Shown here in pieces: positions 4,570 through 13,030 of a DNA stretch of 21,913 nucleotides. Origin of the DNA: a virus; the IMG/VR virus record IMGVR_UViG_3300032893_000294, positions 1 to 21,913 of that record; one strand, written 5' to 3'. Below the pieces are notes generated by a model. That model was not told the origin of the DNA, searched no databases, and saw only the letters and a list, made by a program, of their open reading frames with translations. The position numbers and the translations under genes were made by a program. Positions within the stretch are counted from its first letter, which is position 1, and the number at the start of each line of letters is the position of its first letter.

Positions 4570-5097
4570 CTAATGCTGCACTGATGTTTGTTCTGTTTTG
4601 ATCCAGTCTTGCAGGTCGATCAATTGCTGGCGTGTGGTCGCCGCGAGTCCGTTGTTGGCGACGATGACGCGGACGGCGTCAGAGAGCTTGGTTGGGCAGG
4701 GGGCGTCATCAGGTTGGGTGGTGGGGTAGGAAACACGGTCAGGGTCACGACCTTCGGTACTGGCGTTGTACAGGCGGATAGCGCCGCAAGGCAAAGGAAA
4801 GCGAGCATCGATCTTGCGAGTGACATAAACGGGCACCTTCTGCACAAGTTTCACGGTTTGCACGACGATCTTCTGGCGGGCTTCGGCGGACTTGACGGCG
4901 GACGCCAGCGAGATGGCGTCGGCCGCTGCCTGCTTCTTGCGTGCGGTATCTTGCGCCTCCACGTCGGCGCGGGCATCCGCCAGCTCCAGCTGGGCAATCT
5001 GGCCCTGCTCGTACTTGTAGACGAGGTAGCCGGCGCCCCCAGCGCCTGCCAACATGCCCACCAGCCCGGCAATGGGAATTGCGGTGAACAGGCTCAT
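4570..5097 (-). CDS. Inner-membrane spanin (Rz-like)
   Basis: I-spanins join the inner membrane to an outer-membrane lipoprotein and fuse the two membranes at the last step of lysis. The 175-aa product has an N-terminal membrane segment at about 6-27 and a long Ala/Gln/Lys coiled coil at about 28-85, then a periplasmic part with two cysteines (104, 134). The first codon overlaps the holin stop (ATGA). The o-spanin frame lies wholly inside this gene, as in lambda Rz/Rz1. The order holin, i-spanin, nested o-spanin after the endolysin is typical of Gram-negative phages. Confidence 0.85.
   Translation of the reverse strand: MSLFTAIPIAGLVGMLAGAGGAGYLVYKYEQGQIAQLELADARADVEAQDTARKKQAAADAISLASAVKSAEARQKIVVQTVKLVQKVPVYVTRKIDARFPLPCGAIRLYNASTEGRDPDRVSYPTTQPDDAPCPTKLSDAVRVIVANNGLAATTRQQLIDLQDWIKTEQTSVQH
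4620..4826 (-). CDS. Outer-membrane spanin lipoprotein (Rz1-like), nested
   Basis: This frame lies inside the i-spanin gene. I chose ATG 4826, preceded by AGAAGG nine bases upstream; ATG 4808 is a shorter option. The 68-aa product has a lipoprotein signal with lipobox A-L-S-A-C (Cys19), then a Thr/Pro-rich mature part with P-T-P-P-P and P-P-A-Q-P, the Pro-rich composition expected of Rz1 proteins. The lipid anchor would hold it in the outer membrane to bind the i-spanin coiled coil. Confidence 0.85.
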   Translation of the reverse strand: MSLARSMLAFLCLAALSACTTPVPKVVTLTVFPTPPPNLMTPPAQPSSLTPSASSSPTTDSRRPHASN

Positions 5098-5354
5098 GGC
5101 TGCCCACCCGTGCCGGTTCCGCCGGCAGTGAGTGCAATCTTCTGGATAGCGTCGTCTTTATCGTGGCTCGATTTGGATGAGCCGAAATAATAGGTCACGA
5201 TGGTTCCACATGAGCCGATCACAATACCAATAAGCGTGATGATGATGTCATGATTGCCCTTGGGCAGTTCAAAGAAGCAGACCACGATGATCAGAAAAGC
5301 CAGGATGGAGAACGCGGCACCCGCCACAAAACGAGAAGTCCACAGGTCTTGCAT
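5094..5354 (-). CDS. Holin, two membrane segments
   Basis: Holins form the inner-membrane hole that times lysis and lets endolysin out. The 86-aa product has membrane segments at about 10-30 and 37-58, a short P-K-G-N turn between them, then Y-Y-F-G-S-S-K-S-S-H-D-K-D, a motif common just after the last TM of phage holins, and a Gly-rich polar tail. It begins one base into the endolysin stop and overlaps the i-spanin start by 4 bp. It is the best holin candidate of the several small membrane proteins here. Confidence 0.8.
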   Translation of the reverse strand: MQDLWTSRFVAGAAFSILAFLIIVVCFFELPKGNHDIIITLIGIVIGSCGTIVTYYFGSSKSSHDKDDAIQKIALTAGGTGTGGQP

Positions 5355-5980
5355 TAAGCCTCCTTGCCACCCAGCAAGGCCAGCGCCCGCTGCTTGGCTT
5401 TGATGCGTTGCTGCAAAGCGTTGGTGCCACCGTTAATGAGCCGGGTCACCTTTTCGGTATCGTCCAGGTCGGCGGCTTCCGCGCACTTGCGCTCGATGAA
5501 ATAGGCGATAGCCACTGGCACGCCATAAACGGGATCGGCCACCATGTCGGGGTCGTCCACAAACGGTTGCCCCAGCTTGGCGCCGAAGTGTGCGTAATTG
5601 TCCTTGAAAGTCAGTTGCAGCGGCCCGCGCCCCCTGTATGTCCACCCGTCGCCGGATGCTTCGTTGCCGTTGCCGTAGCGCCCGGCATAGGCCGCGCTCG
5701 CCAGCGCCTTGGGGTTGCGTCCCAGTTCGTCGGCCCGGCCAGCTAACAGGGGGAATCGCGCCGCGACCGCTTCAGCCGAATAGTTCAGGTTCTCCTCGCG
5801 CCGGGTAAAGCTCCAGCTTTCCACGCAGGTCTGGGCCAGGAAGTGCGCAGCCCTGAGCGGTGTGGCGAGCCCGGCCGGACCAAGTTGCGCGTCGAACAAA
5901 GGCGCATAGGCTTCCATCAAGGCCGTAGTGTCGTTGGCCAGCGCTATGCGGCGGAGCAGGTCAGTGGTGACGGCGATCAT
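5354..5980 (-). CDS. Endolysin, glycoside hydrolase family 19
   Basis: GH19 endolysins cut the glycan strands of peptidoglycan. The 208-aa protein carries the family's landmarks: H-F-L-A-Q-T-C-V-E-S around 46-55 with catalytic acid Glu54, E-N-L-N-Y at 63-67 with the second Glu63, Y-R-G-R-G-P-L-Q-L-T at 115-124 and N-G-G-T-N at 183-187. There is no signal peptide, so it should depend on the holin next door. The start overlaps the RTX gene by 4 bp. Length is normal for a single-domain phage GH19 enzyme. Confidence 0.92.
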   Translation of the reverse strand: MIAVTTDLLRRIALANDTTALMEAYAPLFDAQLGPAGLATPLRAAHFLAQTCVESWSFTRREENLNYSAEAVAARFPLLAGRADELGRNPKALASAAYAGRYGNGNEASGDGWTYRGRGPLQLTFKDNYAHFGAKLGQPFVDDPDMVADPVYGVPVAIAYFIERKCAEAADLDDTEKVTRLINGGTNALQQRIKAKQRALALLGGKEA

Positions 5981-6615
5981 TTGCGCCTCCTATGGTTGAG
6001 CGCGCCCCAGGCGCCCATGTCGGCCGGCGGGTAGCTGTTGAACAGGAAATCGGATGCCGACAATGTGAGGTTGCCCAGCAGATTGACCGAGAAATCCGGT
6101 TGGCCGTCGCCGTCGAGGGCGGCTTGGATCACGGTCACCGCCGTACCATTGGCGCGGTAAGGCGGCCGAAATGCGGGCTGGAAGGTTATACGGTAATTGA
6201 CTTCGCCCGGCACCCCGTCGAATGCGGCGGTACCGATGAAGGTGCAAGACACGTTCGCCTTGCGGCACACCCCCGCCATGGCAATGACGTCCGTACCCGG
6301 CACAAAGTCGGTGATGGTGTCGGTCGTAGCCCCAAAACTCTCCTTGGCCTTGTTGAAGCCGAAAGCGTTAATGCCGCCACCCCCGGTGAGCGTATCTGCG
6401 CCATTCTTGCAGTCGCCGCCAGAGGTATCGGCCCCGCAGGCATCGCCCCACAACACGTCATCACCATCGCCGCCGATGAGAACGTCATCGCCGCCCAGAC
6501 CCACGAGCGTGGCATTGCAGCTATCCGCTGCCACGATGGTGTCGTTGCCGTCCGTACCGAACTGCGGAAAGCATCCGGTAGTCGCTATGGCCAGCGCTGC
6601 TAAAACCGTTTGCAT
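5977..6615 (-). CDS. Secreted small RTX (calcium-binding repeat) protein
   Basis: ATG 6615 follows AGGGGG. Residues 1-14 are hydrophobic and lead to T-G-C at 13-15, giving a weak lipobox, so it is secreted and possibly lipidated. Residues about 19-80 hold RTX nonapeptide-like units (G-T-D-G-N-D-T-I, G-G-D-D-V-L-I-G-G-D-G-D-D-V-L, G-A-D-T-L-T-G-G-G-G). These are followed by F-G-F-N-K ... D-T-I-T-D-F-V-P-G-T-D-V-I at about 84-111, the capping motif that follows RTX repeats in serralysin-type proteins. Known RTX beta-rolls fold when they bind calcium. The rest (112-212) has a cysteine pair and a beta-rich tail without a known domain. No catalytic domain is present. It sits between the tail fibre and the endolysin, coupled to the latter by 4 bp. 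Confidence 0.85.
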   Translation of the reverse strand: MQTVLAALAIATTGCFPQFGTDGNDTIVAADSCNATLVGLGGDDVLIGGDGDDVLWGDACGADTSGGDCKNGADTLTGGGGINAFGFNKAKESFGATTDTITDFVPGTDVIAMAGVCRKANVSCTFIGTAAFDGVPGEVNYRITFQPAFRPPYRANGTAVTVIQAALDGDGQPDFSVNLLGNLTLSASDFLFNSYPPADMGAWGALNHRRRK

Positions 6616-6627
6616 GAAACCCCCTGT

Positions 6628-9138
6628 CTAGAGCTGATGAACTTCGAGCGTGGACCCTACCAGCACGCTGGAGGTCCCGGAAGCCACTTTTTGCGAGAAC
6701 TGGGCCGTGAGCGTGCCACCCGCATTGACTACGACCGTTCCTTCCATAACGACCTTGCCAGCCGTGCAGCCTGCCGTATTACCGTTCGATACTCCCCAAT
6801 CAGTCACGCGGGTGGAAATGACGTTCAACCCGGATGAATCACAGACCATCTGGACTTCGTAGATATCTGAAATGGCGGTGGACGTGCCCCCCATACGTGC
6901 CCGGATACCGCCGGTACCGTCCAGATTGACGAACAGGATGGCTTTGAAATAATAGGTGGTGCTGGACGCAACGTTCGACGACAACCCAGTAATGACTGTG
7001 GGCGAGGTGGTTGTCTTGTCAAACTGCGAAGTCGTGGCAACGATGGCCGGTACGCTGGAGCCGGTGCCGCCGTTGGCCACCGGCAGCACGCCCGATACCT
7101 GAGATGCGAGGTTGGCCGTTCCTGTCAGATCACCAAAGTCCGGTTGCGCTGTCAACCACGCCGTCCCGTTGTAACCGGTGAGGAAGAAGTGCGTGACCGG
7201 AGGCGTAGCCGGCGCGTACATGCACCCCAACGCGTTGTACAACGCTGCCGGGCACTGCGACGGATCAAGCGAGCCAGACAAGTCGGAGAAATCAGGCTGG
7301 GTAGCCGCAGGTGCGCCGCCGGTAGAGATGGTGTTGATCCATTTGTGCGGCACGCTTACCAGGCTCTTGACACCGCCGAGCGTGGACGCTGATGGGTTAG
7401 GCAATTGAGAGGCCGCTACCGACCCGGAAATGTCGGTGAACGCCGGTTGGGTGGCACCCGCTGCTCCATTGACTGAACTAATGGTGTTTATCCATTGGTG
7501 TGGAGTGCTGGGCCAACTCTTGACCCCGCCCAACGTAGACGACGTGGGCAATGGCAATTGAGAGGCGGCCACATTACCGGAAATATCGCTGAACGCTGGC
7601 TGCGCGGTGAGCCATGTCGTTCCGTTGTAGCCGGTGACGAAGTAATGGGTTACAGGGGGATCGGCCGGCGCGTACATGCACCCCAACGCCAGACCGGTGG
7701 AAGGCGGACATTGTACAGCACTCAAGGTCCCTGTCAGATCGCTGAAATCAGGTTGAGTAGCCGCCGGAACACCGGAAGTGGAAATGGTGTTGATCCACTT
7801 ATGCGTGGTCGCGGCAAAGCTGCGAACGCCACCGAGCGTGGACGATGTCGGATTGGGAAGTTGCGCGGCGGTGAGCGTGCCGGACAGATCGGAGAACGCC
7901 GGTTGCGCTGTCAACCACGTCGTTCCGTTATAGCCGGTGACGAAGTAATGGGTTACAGGGGGGTCGGCGGGAGCAAATAAGCACCCCAGCGCCAGCCCCG
8001 TGGCAGCGGGGCATTGCGAGGCGGCGAGACTTCCAGACAGGTCGGAGAATGCCGGGCGGCTCTGGTGCGGGGTGCCATCGGTGCCAATCCAGGCTATCCA
8101 ATTGTGCGAAGCCGATGTGATAGAATTGATGCCGCCGAGCGTTACCGCCGTGGGCGCCGGAATTTGTGCCGCCGTAATTGTACCGGTAAGGTCCGAAAAA
8201 TCGGGCTGGGTACATACCGGCGTGCCCGACGTGCTGTAGCCGATAGCCCAGTTGCTGGCCGCGCAGTTGGACGCGATGACGCCGCCATAGTTGCCCGCGC
8301 CAGACGCGGGTGCCGGAATTTGCGCGTGAGAAGCGGTACCCGAGATGTCGGTGAATGCGGGCTGGGCGCTCAGCCAGCTGGTCCCGTTATATCCAGTCAG
8401 GAAATAGTGCGTGACTGGCGGGTCGGCCGGCGCGTACACGCAACCCAGGGCAATGCCGGTGGACGCGGGGCACTGAGACGCGGCCAGCGTGCCCGAGATA
8501 TCGGTGAACGCGGGCTGGGTCGCGGCCGGCACGCCAGAAGTAGAGATTGTATTGATCCACTTGTGGGCAACGGATGCCAGGCTTTGTACACCACCGAGCG
8601 TGGAAGCCGTGGGATTGGGCAGCCGCGCTGCGGCCAACGTGCCGGTAACGTCCGTGCCTAAATTGACCGCGCCCCAGGTAGGAGCGCCGGATGCATTGCC
8701 GTGCAGGACCGTGGTGGTGGACCCCAGTGATCCCAACGCGTTGGGAGCGCTCGACCCGTTGCCCAGCACCAGCGCGTTGGAGGTAAGCGAGGAAAATCCA
8801 GCGGTGAGCGGGCCGACGGTAGCGCCATTGACGCGGACGAACACGCCGGTAGACGTCACCCAGATGTCGCCGTTCTTGGGAACGGTCGGCGGCACGCCGG
8901 GAATGAGATTGAGGCCCGCACCGGAGCTGGACGATGCAGCGGTTGTCAGCGGCCCGGTCAGGATTCCACCGGTGAGCAGCAGCGGCGGCGATTTCAGCAC
9001 ATCCTGCTTGGCGCTGAAATAGGAGTTCCATTGCGTGGCTGTTGGCACCTGCCCGGTGACAAATCCCGGATTGGACTGCGCCAGCGCCGCCGCCGACAAC
9101 CCGGCCAACGCCAGAGCCAACAGAATTCGCTTAAACAT
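6628..9138 (-). CDS. Repeat-built tail fibre with apparent signal peptide
   Basis: ATG 9138 was chosen over an upstream start because GGGGGT lies just before it and it overlaps the previous stop by only 8 bp. The 836-aa protein begins with M-F-K-R, a hydrophobic stretch and A-A-L-A-Q, a convincing Sec signal peptide, then G-Q-V-P-T-A-T-Q-W-N-S-Y-F, a motif common at the N-terminus of tail fibres. The middle (about 160-690) is made of alternating modules: S-T-L-G-G-V ... K-W-I-N-T-I-S-T and L-G-C-M-Y-A-P-A-D-P-P-V-T-H-Y-F ... G-Y-N-G-T-T-W-L. These are joined by P-A-F-S-D-L-S-G-T linkers. A C-terminal beta-rich domain (about 700-836) ends S-S-V-L-V-G-S-T-L-E-V and is likely the trimeric tip that binds the host. 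Confidence 0.85.
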   Translation of the reverse strand: MFKRILLALALAGLSAAALAQSNPGFVTGQVPTATQWNSYFSAKQDVLKSPPLLLTGGILTGPLTTAASSSSGAGLNLIPGVPPTVPKNGDIWVTSTGVFVRVNGATVGPLTAGFSSLTSNALVLGNGSSAPNALGSLGSTTTVLHGNASGAPTWGAVNLGTDVTGTLAAARLPNPTASTLGGVQSLASVAHKWINTISTSGVPAATQPAFTDISGTLAASQCPASTGIALGCVYAPADPPVTHYFLTGYNGTSWLSAQPAFTDISGTASHAQIPAPASGAGNYGGVIASNCAASNWAIGYSTSGTPVCTQPDFSDLTGTITAAQIPAPTAVTLGGINSITSASHNWIAWIGTDGTPHQSRPAFSDLSGSLAASQCPAATGLALGCLFAPADPPVTHYFVTGYNGTTWLTAQPAFSDLSGTLTAAQLPNPTSSTLGGVRSFAATTHKWINTISTSGVPAATQPDFSDLTGTLSAVQCPPSTGLALGCMYAPADPPVTHYFVTGYNGTTWLTAQPAFSDISGNVAASQLPLPTSSTLGGVKSWPSTPHQWINTISSVNGAAGATQPAFTDISGSVAASQLPNPSASTLGGVKSLVSVPHKWINTISTGGAPAATQPDFSDLSGSLDPSQCPAALYNALGCMYAPATPPVTHFFLTGYNGTAWLTAQPDFGDLTGTANLASQVSGVLPVANGGTGSSVPAIVATTSQFDKTTTSPTVITGLSSNVASSTTYYFKAILFVNLDGTGGIRARMGGTSTAISDIYEVQMVCDSSGLNVISTRVTDWGVSNGNTAGCTAGKVVMEGTVVVNAGGTLTAQFSQKVASGTSSVLVGSTLEVHQL
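7142..8452 (-). repeat. Four diverged copies of a ~90-bp fibre module
   Basis: Copies near 7142-7232, 7599-7690, 7901-7992 and 8361-8452 encode the G-C-x-x-A-P-A-x-P-P-V-T-H-Y/F-F module of the fibre. The second and third are almost identical over about 40 bp around CCGGTGACGAAGTAATGGG. Spacing is about 457, 302 and 460 bp, with the K-W-I-N-T-I-S-type modules between them. They reflect duplication inside the gene. Confidence 0.85.
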
Positions 9139-10612
9139 ACTGACCCCCAGTCTGTGTGGTGCCCGCAATGGAGCCGGGGAACGAGCCGCCGCCTCCATTG
9201 GTATCGATGACGCCGTTGGCCTCGACGATGTATTTCTTGCCGGTAGCCGAACCTGAGAACGTCACCACGCCTGTATCGCAGTAGATTTGCGCGGCAGCCG
9301 CGCACAACGCGAACTCGCTGGAAAATGCCGGCGAACCCGAAACGGTGACGGCAGTCACGCTGGTATCGAAGTAGATTTCGCCGCCGCGCGTGGCATTGAG
9401 ATGCCACTCGGCGCTGCCGGTGATGGCATAATTGCCTTCGCAATAGATGCGCCCGCCGTTCCACGCGAACATGTGCGCGTTAGCGGCCGAGCCGAACACC
9501 ATGCCGGTGTGGTTAATCTGGCCGCCCGCATTGGCGTCAACGGAATTGCCGCCGCTGGTGACCTTGAAATTCTGCAGTGTGTATGCCGCACCATACCCTG
9601 CACCGAACGCCGTGCCACTGTCGTTGATGATGCACGAATTGGCGTTGCCAGAGGTGGACATGAACAAAATCGAATTGACATTGTCGGCCCCCGGCGGGCG
9701 GCCATAGGCGCTGAACCCGGCGGTGTAGGTGCCGTCCGCCACCGTGACTGTGGCGTTGAACCCGGCGAGGTCGTAGGTATCGTTGATGACGTTCCATGCG
9801 TGCTGGAAGGTGAGCCAGGGGGTGAGCGCAGTTAACCCGTCGTTGGCATCGTTGCCGGTGGTGGCGATATAGAAGGTGGTATCGCCGGACAGAATGGTGC
9901 GGCCCGACGATCCGCCGCCACCGCCACCGTTCTGCAGCTGGTATGATGTGCCGTCCGGCACCACGGTCGCCATACCGCTAGACGGCAATTCGCCCGGCAG
10001 CACGTTGGAGCCGTCGGGGTGGACGACCGGTTTGGCGCCAAAACCGTTCAGATTGAGCGTAACTGAACTGGTGTTGTCCGCCGCGCCCTTTTTGATCTTG
10101 ATGGACCAGCCCGTTAGCGCCGCGAACGACGGCGGGGCCGGGGTAAGCGTGGCAACCATCGCATTGGCCGTGCCACTGTCGGCCGCGTACAGATCGGTCG
10201 GCGTATAACCCACCCAGTTGGCCCCACCGGTATCGGGGTCGCTGGTGTTGTCGTCCACCGTGCTGATCCAGAACCAGCCAGAAGTGGCCGCTGCCAGCAC
10301 CGCGCCTTGCGGGTAGCCACCGATGGCCGAAGAAAACGTGCCATCGTAACCCACCGGCCCGCCCGCGTTGTTCAGCCATTGCACCCATTGGGTAATCTGG
10401 AGCAACAGGCCGTTGAAGTCCTGCCCGAACGGCCACGTGCCGCCCGCGCCTTCCGGGGTCATCGAGAGCGGTGGAAAACCATCGGTCAGCGATGCCGCGC
10501 CGTCCTGAATACCGATCTGCGAGGCTTCCGGGATGGGGCGAATGTAGCCCGGCCCAGCCGCGTTGGCGAACGGGATTGGAAACTTCAGCGTGGGAATGTC
10601 GGCAATCTTCAT
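9131..10612 (-). CDS. Tail fibre or spike with beta-helix domain
   Basis: ATG 10612 follows GAGGAC, and the gene starts seven bases after the previous stop. The first 140 residues hold P-F-G-Q-D-F-N-G-L-L and G-Y-P-Q-G-A-V-L ... W-I-S-T-V-D-D-N-T-S-D-P, typical of the virion-attachment part of tail fibres. A Gly-rich linker (229-238) leads to a pectate-lyase-like right-handed beta-helix (about 246-480) opening T-F-Y-I-A-T-T-G-N-D-A-N-D-G-L-T. Such domains often bind or cut surface polysaccharide, but no catalytic residues can be assigned. It follows the DUF2612 baseplate gene, the usual place for receptor-binding genes. Confidence 0.85.
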   Translation of the reverse strand: MKIADIPTLKFPIPFANAAGPGYIRPIPEASQIGIQDGAASLTDGFPPLSMTPEGAGGTWPFGQDFNGLLLQITQWVQWLNNAGGPVGYDGTFSSAIGGYPQGAVLAAATSGWFWISTVDDNTSDPDTGGANWVGYTPTDLYAADSGTANAMVATLTPAPPSFAALTGWSIKIKKGAADNTSSVTLNLNGFGAKPVVHPDGSNVLPGELPSSGMATVVPDGTSYQLQNGGGGGGSSGRTILSGDTTFYIATTGNDANDGLTALTPWLTFQHAWNVINDTYDLAGFNATVTVADGTYTAGFSAYGRPPGADNVNSILFMSTSGNANSCIINDSGTAFGAGYGAAYTLQNFKVTSGGNSVDANAGGQINHTGMVFGSAANAHMFAWNGGRIYCEGNYAITGSAEWHLNATRGGEIYFDTSVTAVTVSGSPAFSSEFALCAAAAQIYCDTGVVTFSGSATGKKYIVEANGVIDTNGGGGSFPGSIAGTTQTGGQYV

Positions 10613-10619
10613 CTTGTCC

Positions 10620-11258
10620 TCAAGGGCTGATCACGACCGAGGCCACTACGCCCACAGGTTTCGGCAGCACGTGCGATTGCTCGATGATTGCCAGCTGCAC
10701 AGGCGTTGGATCGAACTTGAACGTGTAGGTCATCGTCATGTCGCGCCCGTCGGTCACGTAGCATTTCCCCGAACTTCCGAACAAAGTCATGAGAATGTTG
10801 TTGATAGCGAGGATGGAGCCGTCGCAGATGTTGGCGAACGCCTTGGCCAGAATGAGCTGCCGGTAGGCGTAGTCCGACAGCAGGTAATTCTCGGTAAACG
10901 GCGTGCCGGTCCAGAACGGCGCCTGATTGAACGGCTCTACATCCGTGCCGCCGTTTTCGTTGAACCCGAAATAGGCGCCGGTGGTCACCTGCAAAGCGCG
11001 ATTGACGCCCACGATGCGGCCCCAGACATCCAGCCCATAGCCCACGGCGGTGTCTACGTTCCAGATGAGATTGTAGAAGCTCTCCCAGTTCACTTCCTGA
11101 TCGACGCACTGCGAAAAGTTGTCGATCATCTCCAGCAGCGTGGGGCTGTTGGCGTACTGCGAGATGACGGTATCTTCAACATCGAAGTACGGAACGAAGG
11201 CGCCCGCGCCGATGGGGCTGATGCCGATCTGGAACTGGCCGATTGCCGAACTGGTCAT
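10620..11258 (-). CDS. DUF2612-type baseplate protein
   Basis: The 212-aa protein has [12 protein letters not shown] at about 74-85, the signature of DUF2612 phage proteins, followed by a domain with [14 protein letters not shown]. In gene order these follow the J-like wedge protein and precede the fibres, like P2 gpI or Mu gp48, and probably link the baseplate edge to the fibres. The start overlaps the J-like gene by 4 bp. Structural role by family and position; no enzyme motif. Confidence 0.85.
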   Translation of the reverse strand: MTSSAIGQFQIGISPIGAGAFVPYFDVEDTVISQYANSPTLLEMIDNFSQCVDQEVNWESFYNLIWNVDTAVGYGLDVWGRIVGVNRALQVTTGAYFGFNENGGTDVEPFNQAPFWTGTPFTENYLLSDYAYRQLILAKAFANICDGSILAINNILMTLFGSSGKCYVTDGRDMTMTYTFKFDPTPVQLAIIEQSHVLPKPVGVVASVVISP

Positions 11259-12676
11259 GTCAAGGTGATCTTGATGTCGTTGGCCTGGGTGACCGGCACC
11301 TGATCGATGCCCACCTGGATGGTTTCCTGATCGAGCGCCGCAGCTGTGATCGTCGTGCTACCGGCCGTCTGCGACAGATCGACTGTGTAGGTGCCGATGC
11401 CGCCCGAGCCTGTGCCGAGCGCGGTAATCTGCGTGCCTTCCTGAATGGTCGAGCCGGAAATGACCTGCCCCACCGCGAGCGTGCCAGAGGTAACGGCGGA
11501 AACAGTGAGCGTCGTACCCGAAATGGAACCGGTGACTACCGCGCTGGCCACATTGTTGGAGCCCAGGAACAGGGAAATGATCTGCACCCACGGGCCTAGC
11601 ACGGCCACCGCCGAGATATAGCGGCTGGCGTAGATGATGGAACCGATGCGGGCGCGCGGCCCATTGTCGGTGCCGGCGAACGCATTGATGATGGCCGTCT
11701 GGATAAGGCTTACCGCGTTGGACGGTACCTGCGGGTTGTTGGCGATATTGATGGCGAACGCCACCACGAGATCGTCCGGCCGCTCGAATTTCACCGTATA
11801 GGCCACCGGGTTGGCATACAGGGGGTTGTTGTCGTAAGCGGTGACCGTGGTGTTGCCGGAGTAAGGCGCACCGGGGCTCTTCTTCGACAAAATGGCCTGC
11901 GCCACGTCCGAATCGGTGCCTCCAACCACGGCCACGTAGATGGCGTAAGCCGCGATGGTGTAGTCGCCGATGGTGGTACTGGTGGACGACGCATTGTCGT
12001 AGGCGTAGTAGTCGAGCACACCCGCCACCTTGGACACCGCGCCGATGATGGAACCCGCTGCGCCAAAGCTGTTGCCGGCCACGGACTCCGCTCGCCGCGC
12101 CTCGAAGTTGGCGCGGTTCTCGACGTCGACACCGGTCACGCCATCGGTGGGATTGTTGATGCTGTCCCAGCCGGGAATAGCCTGGTAAATGATGTTGAGC
12201 GTGTTGGCGGGGCAGACTACAGGCCCCGGCACCGAACAGGCAAAGGGCAGCGTGACCGTGCCGCCGATACCGATCTTGCCGCCGGTGGTGCAGATGTAAG
12301 TATTGCCTGCCTGATCCTGCGCCAGAGCGCCGGCCTTGATCTTGACCCCGGCAAGGCCGGAACATGTGCATTGCACCACGGTCGACAGGGCCGGGTTGCG
12401 CTCGATGAAATAGATGCGGGCAATGGCATCCTGCATGCGCCCCGACGCATAAGCCGGGTCTACCTGATTGGTGAGAAAGCAGAACGTGTCGTCGGCGTTG
12501 GCGATGATGGCCGCCATGGACGAGGCCAGCTGGCCCTGCGGCGTTTCCAGCGCGGGGTTGAGGTTGCCGCCGAAGGCGTCGTTGATGTCTTCCTGCACGC
12601 CGGCCAGGATGTCCTGCTCGTCGGGCGGTATGAACCCGTTGGCGCCGAATGTTGGGGGAGGGACATTTGTTGGCAT
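11255..12676 (-). CDS. Baseplate wedge protein, J/gp47-like
   Basis: The 473-aa protein matches the layout of P2 gpJ / Mu gp47 / T4 gp6 family wedge proteins. It has an N-terminal helical part, [11 protein letters not shown], an A-G-x-x-I-x-A-G core with Y-I-C-T-T-G-G, then [16 protein letters not shown] and repeated V-A-V-V-G-G. It forms the ring of wedges that opens when the tail contracts. Residues about 379-445 are an extra Gly/Thr-rich domain near the C-terminus (listed separately). It begins four bases after the gp25-like gene. Confidence 0.88.
   Translation of the reverse strand: MPTNVPPPTFGANGFIPPDEQDILAGVQEDINDAFGGNLNPALETPQGQLASSMAAIIANADDTFCFLTNQVDPAYASGRMQDAIARIYFIERNPALSTVVQCTCSGLAGVKIKAGALAQDQAGNTYICTTGGKIGIGGTVTLPFACSVPGPVVCPANTLNIIYQAIPGWDSINNPTDGVTGVDVENRANFEARRAESVAGNSFGAAGSIIGAVSKVAGVLDYYAYDNASSTSTTIGDYTIAAYAIYVAVVGGTDSDVAQAILSKKSPGAPYSGNTTVTAYDNNPLYANPVAYTVKFERPDDLVVAFAINIANNPQVPSNAVSLIQTAIINAFAGTDNGPRARIGSIIYASRYISAVAVLGPWVQIISLFLGSNNVASAVVTGSISGTTLTVSAVTSGTLAVGQVISGSTIQEGTQITALGTGSGGIGTYTVDLSQTAGSTTITAAALDQETIQVGIDQVPVTQANDIKITLT
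11342..11542 (-). other. Inserted Gly/Thr-rich domain in J-like protein
   Basis: Residues about 379-445 read [15 protein letters not shown], then [10 protein letters not shown], then [12 protein letters not shown] and a closing S-Q-T-A. The same pattern occurs in the sheath and tail terminator proteins, so it is an accessory, probably surface-exposed domain rather than part of the J fold. Confidence 0.75.
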
Positions 12677-12679
12677 GGG

Positions 12680-13030
12680 CTAGAACGACGCCGCCTGGGT
12701 AAAGCCGTTCTTGTCGGTAATCTGGACCTGCCCCGCCACCGTGCGGTGGTTGAACGACGAGATGAAGCAGCGCGCGGTACGCACGCCCGGCACAGTCAGC
12801 GCAGCAGCCACGAACTGCGATTTGAGCAGCGTAAGCGGCGGCAGCTTGCCCAGAATGCGCTCCCAGTACGGGATGCCCTTGGTGGTGTCGTAATACAGTT
12901 CGCCCTTGAACAGGCGGATGGCGCTGGCCGCGTCCTGCGCCATGGAATAGGGGTCGGTCGCCACGGCAATGTTGCCCGAGATGTCGGCCACCAAATCCCA
13001 TTCGTTGGTATCGAGCAACAGCGTGTTCAT
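12680..13030 (-). CDS. Baseplate wedge protein, gp25/gp46-like
   Basis: The 116-aa protein has Q-D-A-A-S-A-I-R-L-F-K-G-E-L and D-T-T-K-G-I-P-Y-W-E-R-I-L-G at about 32-62, the pattern of the P2 gpW / T4 gp25 / Mu gp46 family. These small proteins join the sheath to the baseplate wedges and start sheath assembly. ATGA overlap with the spike gene upstream; the J-like gene follows three bases after the stop, the order seen in other contractile tails. Confidence 0.85.
   Translation of the reverse strand: MNTLLLDTNEWDLVADISGNIAVATDPYSMAQDAASAIRLFKGELYYDTTKGIPYWERILGKLPPLTLLKSQFVAAALTVPGVRTARCFISSFNHRTVAGQVQITDKNGFTQAASF

Noticed and set aside
7142-8660. Regular repeats considered as a CRISPR array
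   Set aside because: Repeats are long, diverged, in frame and coding for fibre modules; no short identical repeats with unique spacers.
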